This document shows, in pieces, positions 63,237 to 64,000 of a stretch of 64,000 bases of DNA. The notes beneath the pieces are model-generated. The model saw only the letters and a program-made list of their open reading frames with translations, was not told the DNA's origin and made no database searches. The DNA comes from Mastigocoleus testarum BC008 (GTDB lineage: Bacteria > Cyanobacteriota > Cyanobacteriia > Cyanobacteriales > Nostocaceae). A program made the position numbers and the translations under genes. The stretch is taken from assembly GCF_001456025.1 (NCBI RefSeq), contig NZ_LMTZ01000100.1:57668-121667 (forward strand), read 5' to 3'. Each line of letters starts with the position of its first letter. The stretch's first letter is position 1.

Positions 63237-64000
63237 TTATACAAGTATGATGTCCTGGGTAATATTCAAACCAGCATTGGTATTCAAGGTCGCAAAATGA
63301 GTATCATTGCCATTCTGGTTAAAGCTTAAAGCACCTGTAGTACTGTTGTAAGTGAATTGACTTGTAGAAGTTGCACCAAAGCTAGAGACAATCTGAATTT
63401 TATCTCCGTCTGAACTAGAAAAGTCTGTAATAGTATCAATCCCGTCTAAACTGGAATTGAATACAAAATTATCTGCACCAGCCCCACCAGTTAATGTATC
63501 ATTGCCAGCTTCACCATTTAATGAATCGTTTCCTTGTTCTCCACCAAGAACATCATCTCCAATTCCACCCAGTAGGGTATCATTTGCTGAATCACCAACG
63601 GGGTTTTCATTTCCTCCATAGAGTGTATCATTACCGTCCCCACCTTTGACGGTATCTTGACCATCTTCACCACTTAACCAATCATCACCTTGCTCCCCAT
63701 CAAGATAATCATCACCTGCACCACCCCATAGAGTATCATTTGCCGAATCACCATAGGGGTTTTCATTTCCTCCCAAAACTGTGTCGTTACCGTCACCACC
63801 TCTAATAATATCGCGACCCGATTCACCTGTTAGCCAATCATTACCTTGCTCTCCATCAAGAGAGTCATCACCTGCACCACCCCATAGAGTATCATTTGCC
63901 GAATCACCATGGGGGTTTTCATTTCCTCCCAAAACTGTGTCGTTACCGTCACCACCTCTAATAATATCGCGACCCGATTCACCTGTTAGCCAATCATTAC
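63237..64000 (-). CDS. RTX (haemolysin-type Ca2+-binding) protein, 5' end beyond the window
   Basis: At least 254 C-terminal residues. The frame continues past position 64000. Glycine- and aspartate-rich nonapeptides such as 'GGDGNDTVLGG', 'GGAGDDYLDGEQGDDW' and 'GNDTLTGGAGADNFVF' fold into calcium-binding beta-rolls. Proteins of this type are usually secreted by a type I system. The C-terminal ~75 residues ('DTITDFSSSDGDKIQIV') are the common export-type ending. A 52-residue unit repeats nearly unchanged at DNA level, so the array expanded recently. The enzymatic or binding part, if any, is outside the window. Confidence 0.88.
   Translation of the reverse strand, partial: NDWLTGESGRDIIRGGDGNDTVLGGNENPHGDSANDTLWGGAGDDSLDGEQGNDWLTGESGRDIIRGGDGNDTVLGGNENPYGDSANDTLWGGAGDDYLDGEQGDDWLSGEDGQDTVKGGDGNDTLYGGNENPVGDSANDTLLGGIGDDVLGGEQGNDSLNGEAGNDTLTGGAGADNFVFNSSLDGIDTITDFSSSDGDKIQIVSSFGATSTSQFTYNSTTGALSFNQNGNDTHFATLNTNAGLNITQDIILV

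Overview
The window comes from a filamentous, probably heterocyst-forming cyanobacterium (Nostocales). The signs are GCGATCGC (HIP1) palindromes, AT-rich spacers full of heptanucleotide tandem repeats, a cyanobacterial-type Hfq, a Psb28-family protein, a SigG-type sigma factor, ComFB, two DevBCA-type exporters, a CYP110-like P450 and several CHAT/STAND/AAA proteins. No tRNA, rRNA, CRISPR array or intact insertion sequence was recognised.

Layout. 1-3.4 kb: dapF (cut by the left edge), hfq and a CPA2 cation/proton antiporter. 4.4-14 kb: an accessory block with a CHAT-STAND-WD40 protein facing three minus-strand genes (a membrane coiled-coil protein, a pentapeptide-repeat protein and a small protein). 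The last two share a short 'NDASxxIGG' tag. A lipoprotein follows. 14.4-16.8 kb: a subtilase-like peptidase with a broken copy of its own C-terminus beside it. 17-21.3 kb: a TetR regulator divergent from a devBCA operon, with a palindromic operator at the promoter. 21.7-26.5 kb: an M23 peptidase, comFB with a possible leader peptide, an L,D-transpeptidase, and a SigG-type sigma factor (with an ECF-like promoter in front) followed by its anti-sigma factor. 26.9-33.2 kb: a gamma-glutamylcyclotransferase-like protein, leuS, and a sugar kinase overlapping a nucleotidyltransferase.

33.2-41.9 kb is the most striking region. A minus-strand operon encodes a GAF-rich histidine kinase, a stand-alone receiver, a receiver fused to a death-like adaptor domain, a trypsin-like protease carrying the same adaptor domain, and a small three-helix membrane protein. 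This looks like a two-component pathway wired to a protease through adaptor-adaptor pairing. Next to it is a PrsW-type membrane protease bracketed by four ~144-bp repeats. Each repeat has a DIF-like box, a conserved hairpin and a Rho-independent terminator, so they look like a family of small RNA genes. Two MITE-like elements sit among them.

41.9-49.4 kb: gamma-glutamyltransferase, a zinc-ribbon protein, two AAA-like NTPase genes that overlap tail to tail (one fused to a Cache-HAMP membrane sensor), and an acetyltransferase. 49.8-56.5 kb: an HD hydrolase, a CpcS-like lyase, a P450 and a second devBCA operon on the minus strand. 57-64 kb: an MltA-like protein, Psb28, a membrane-anchored class-A beta-lactamase-fold protein, a TrmJ-like methyltransferase, a DMT transporter and the 3' end of an RTX-repeat gene running off the right edge.

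A recurring feature is that short tandem repeats sit directly on or beside stop codons (antiporter, TetR, nucleotidyltransferase, adaptor-protease, second devC). All functions are inferred from sequence motifs read by eye. No database search was made.
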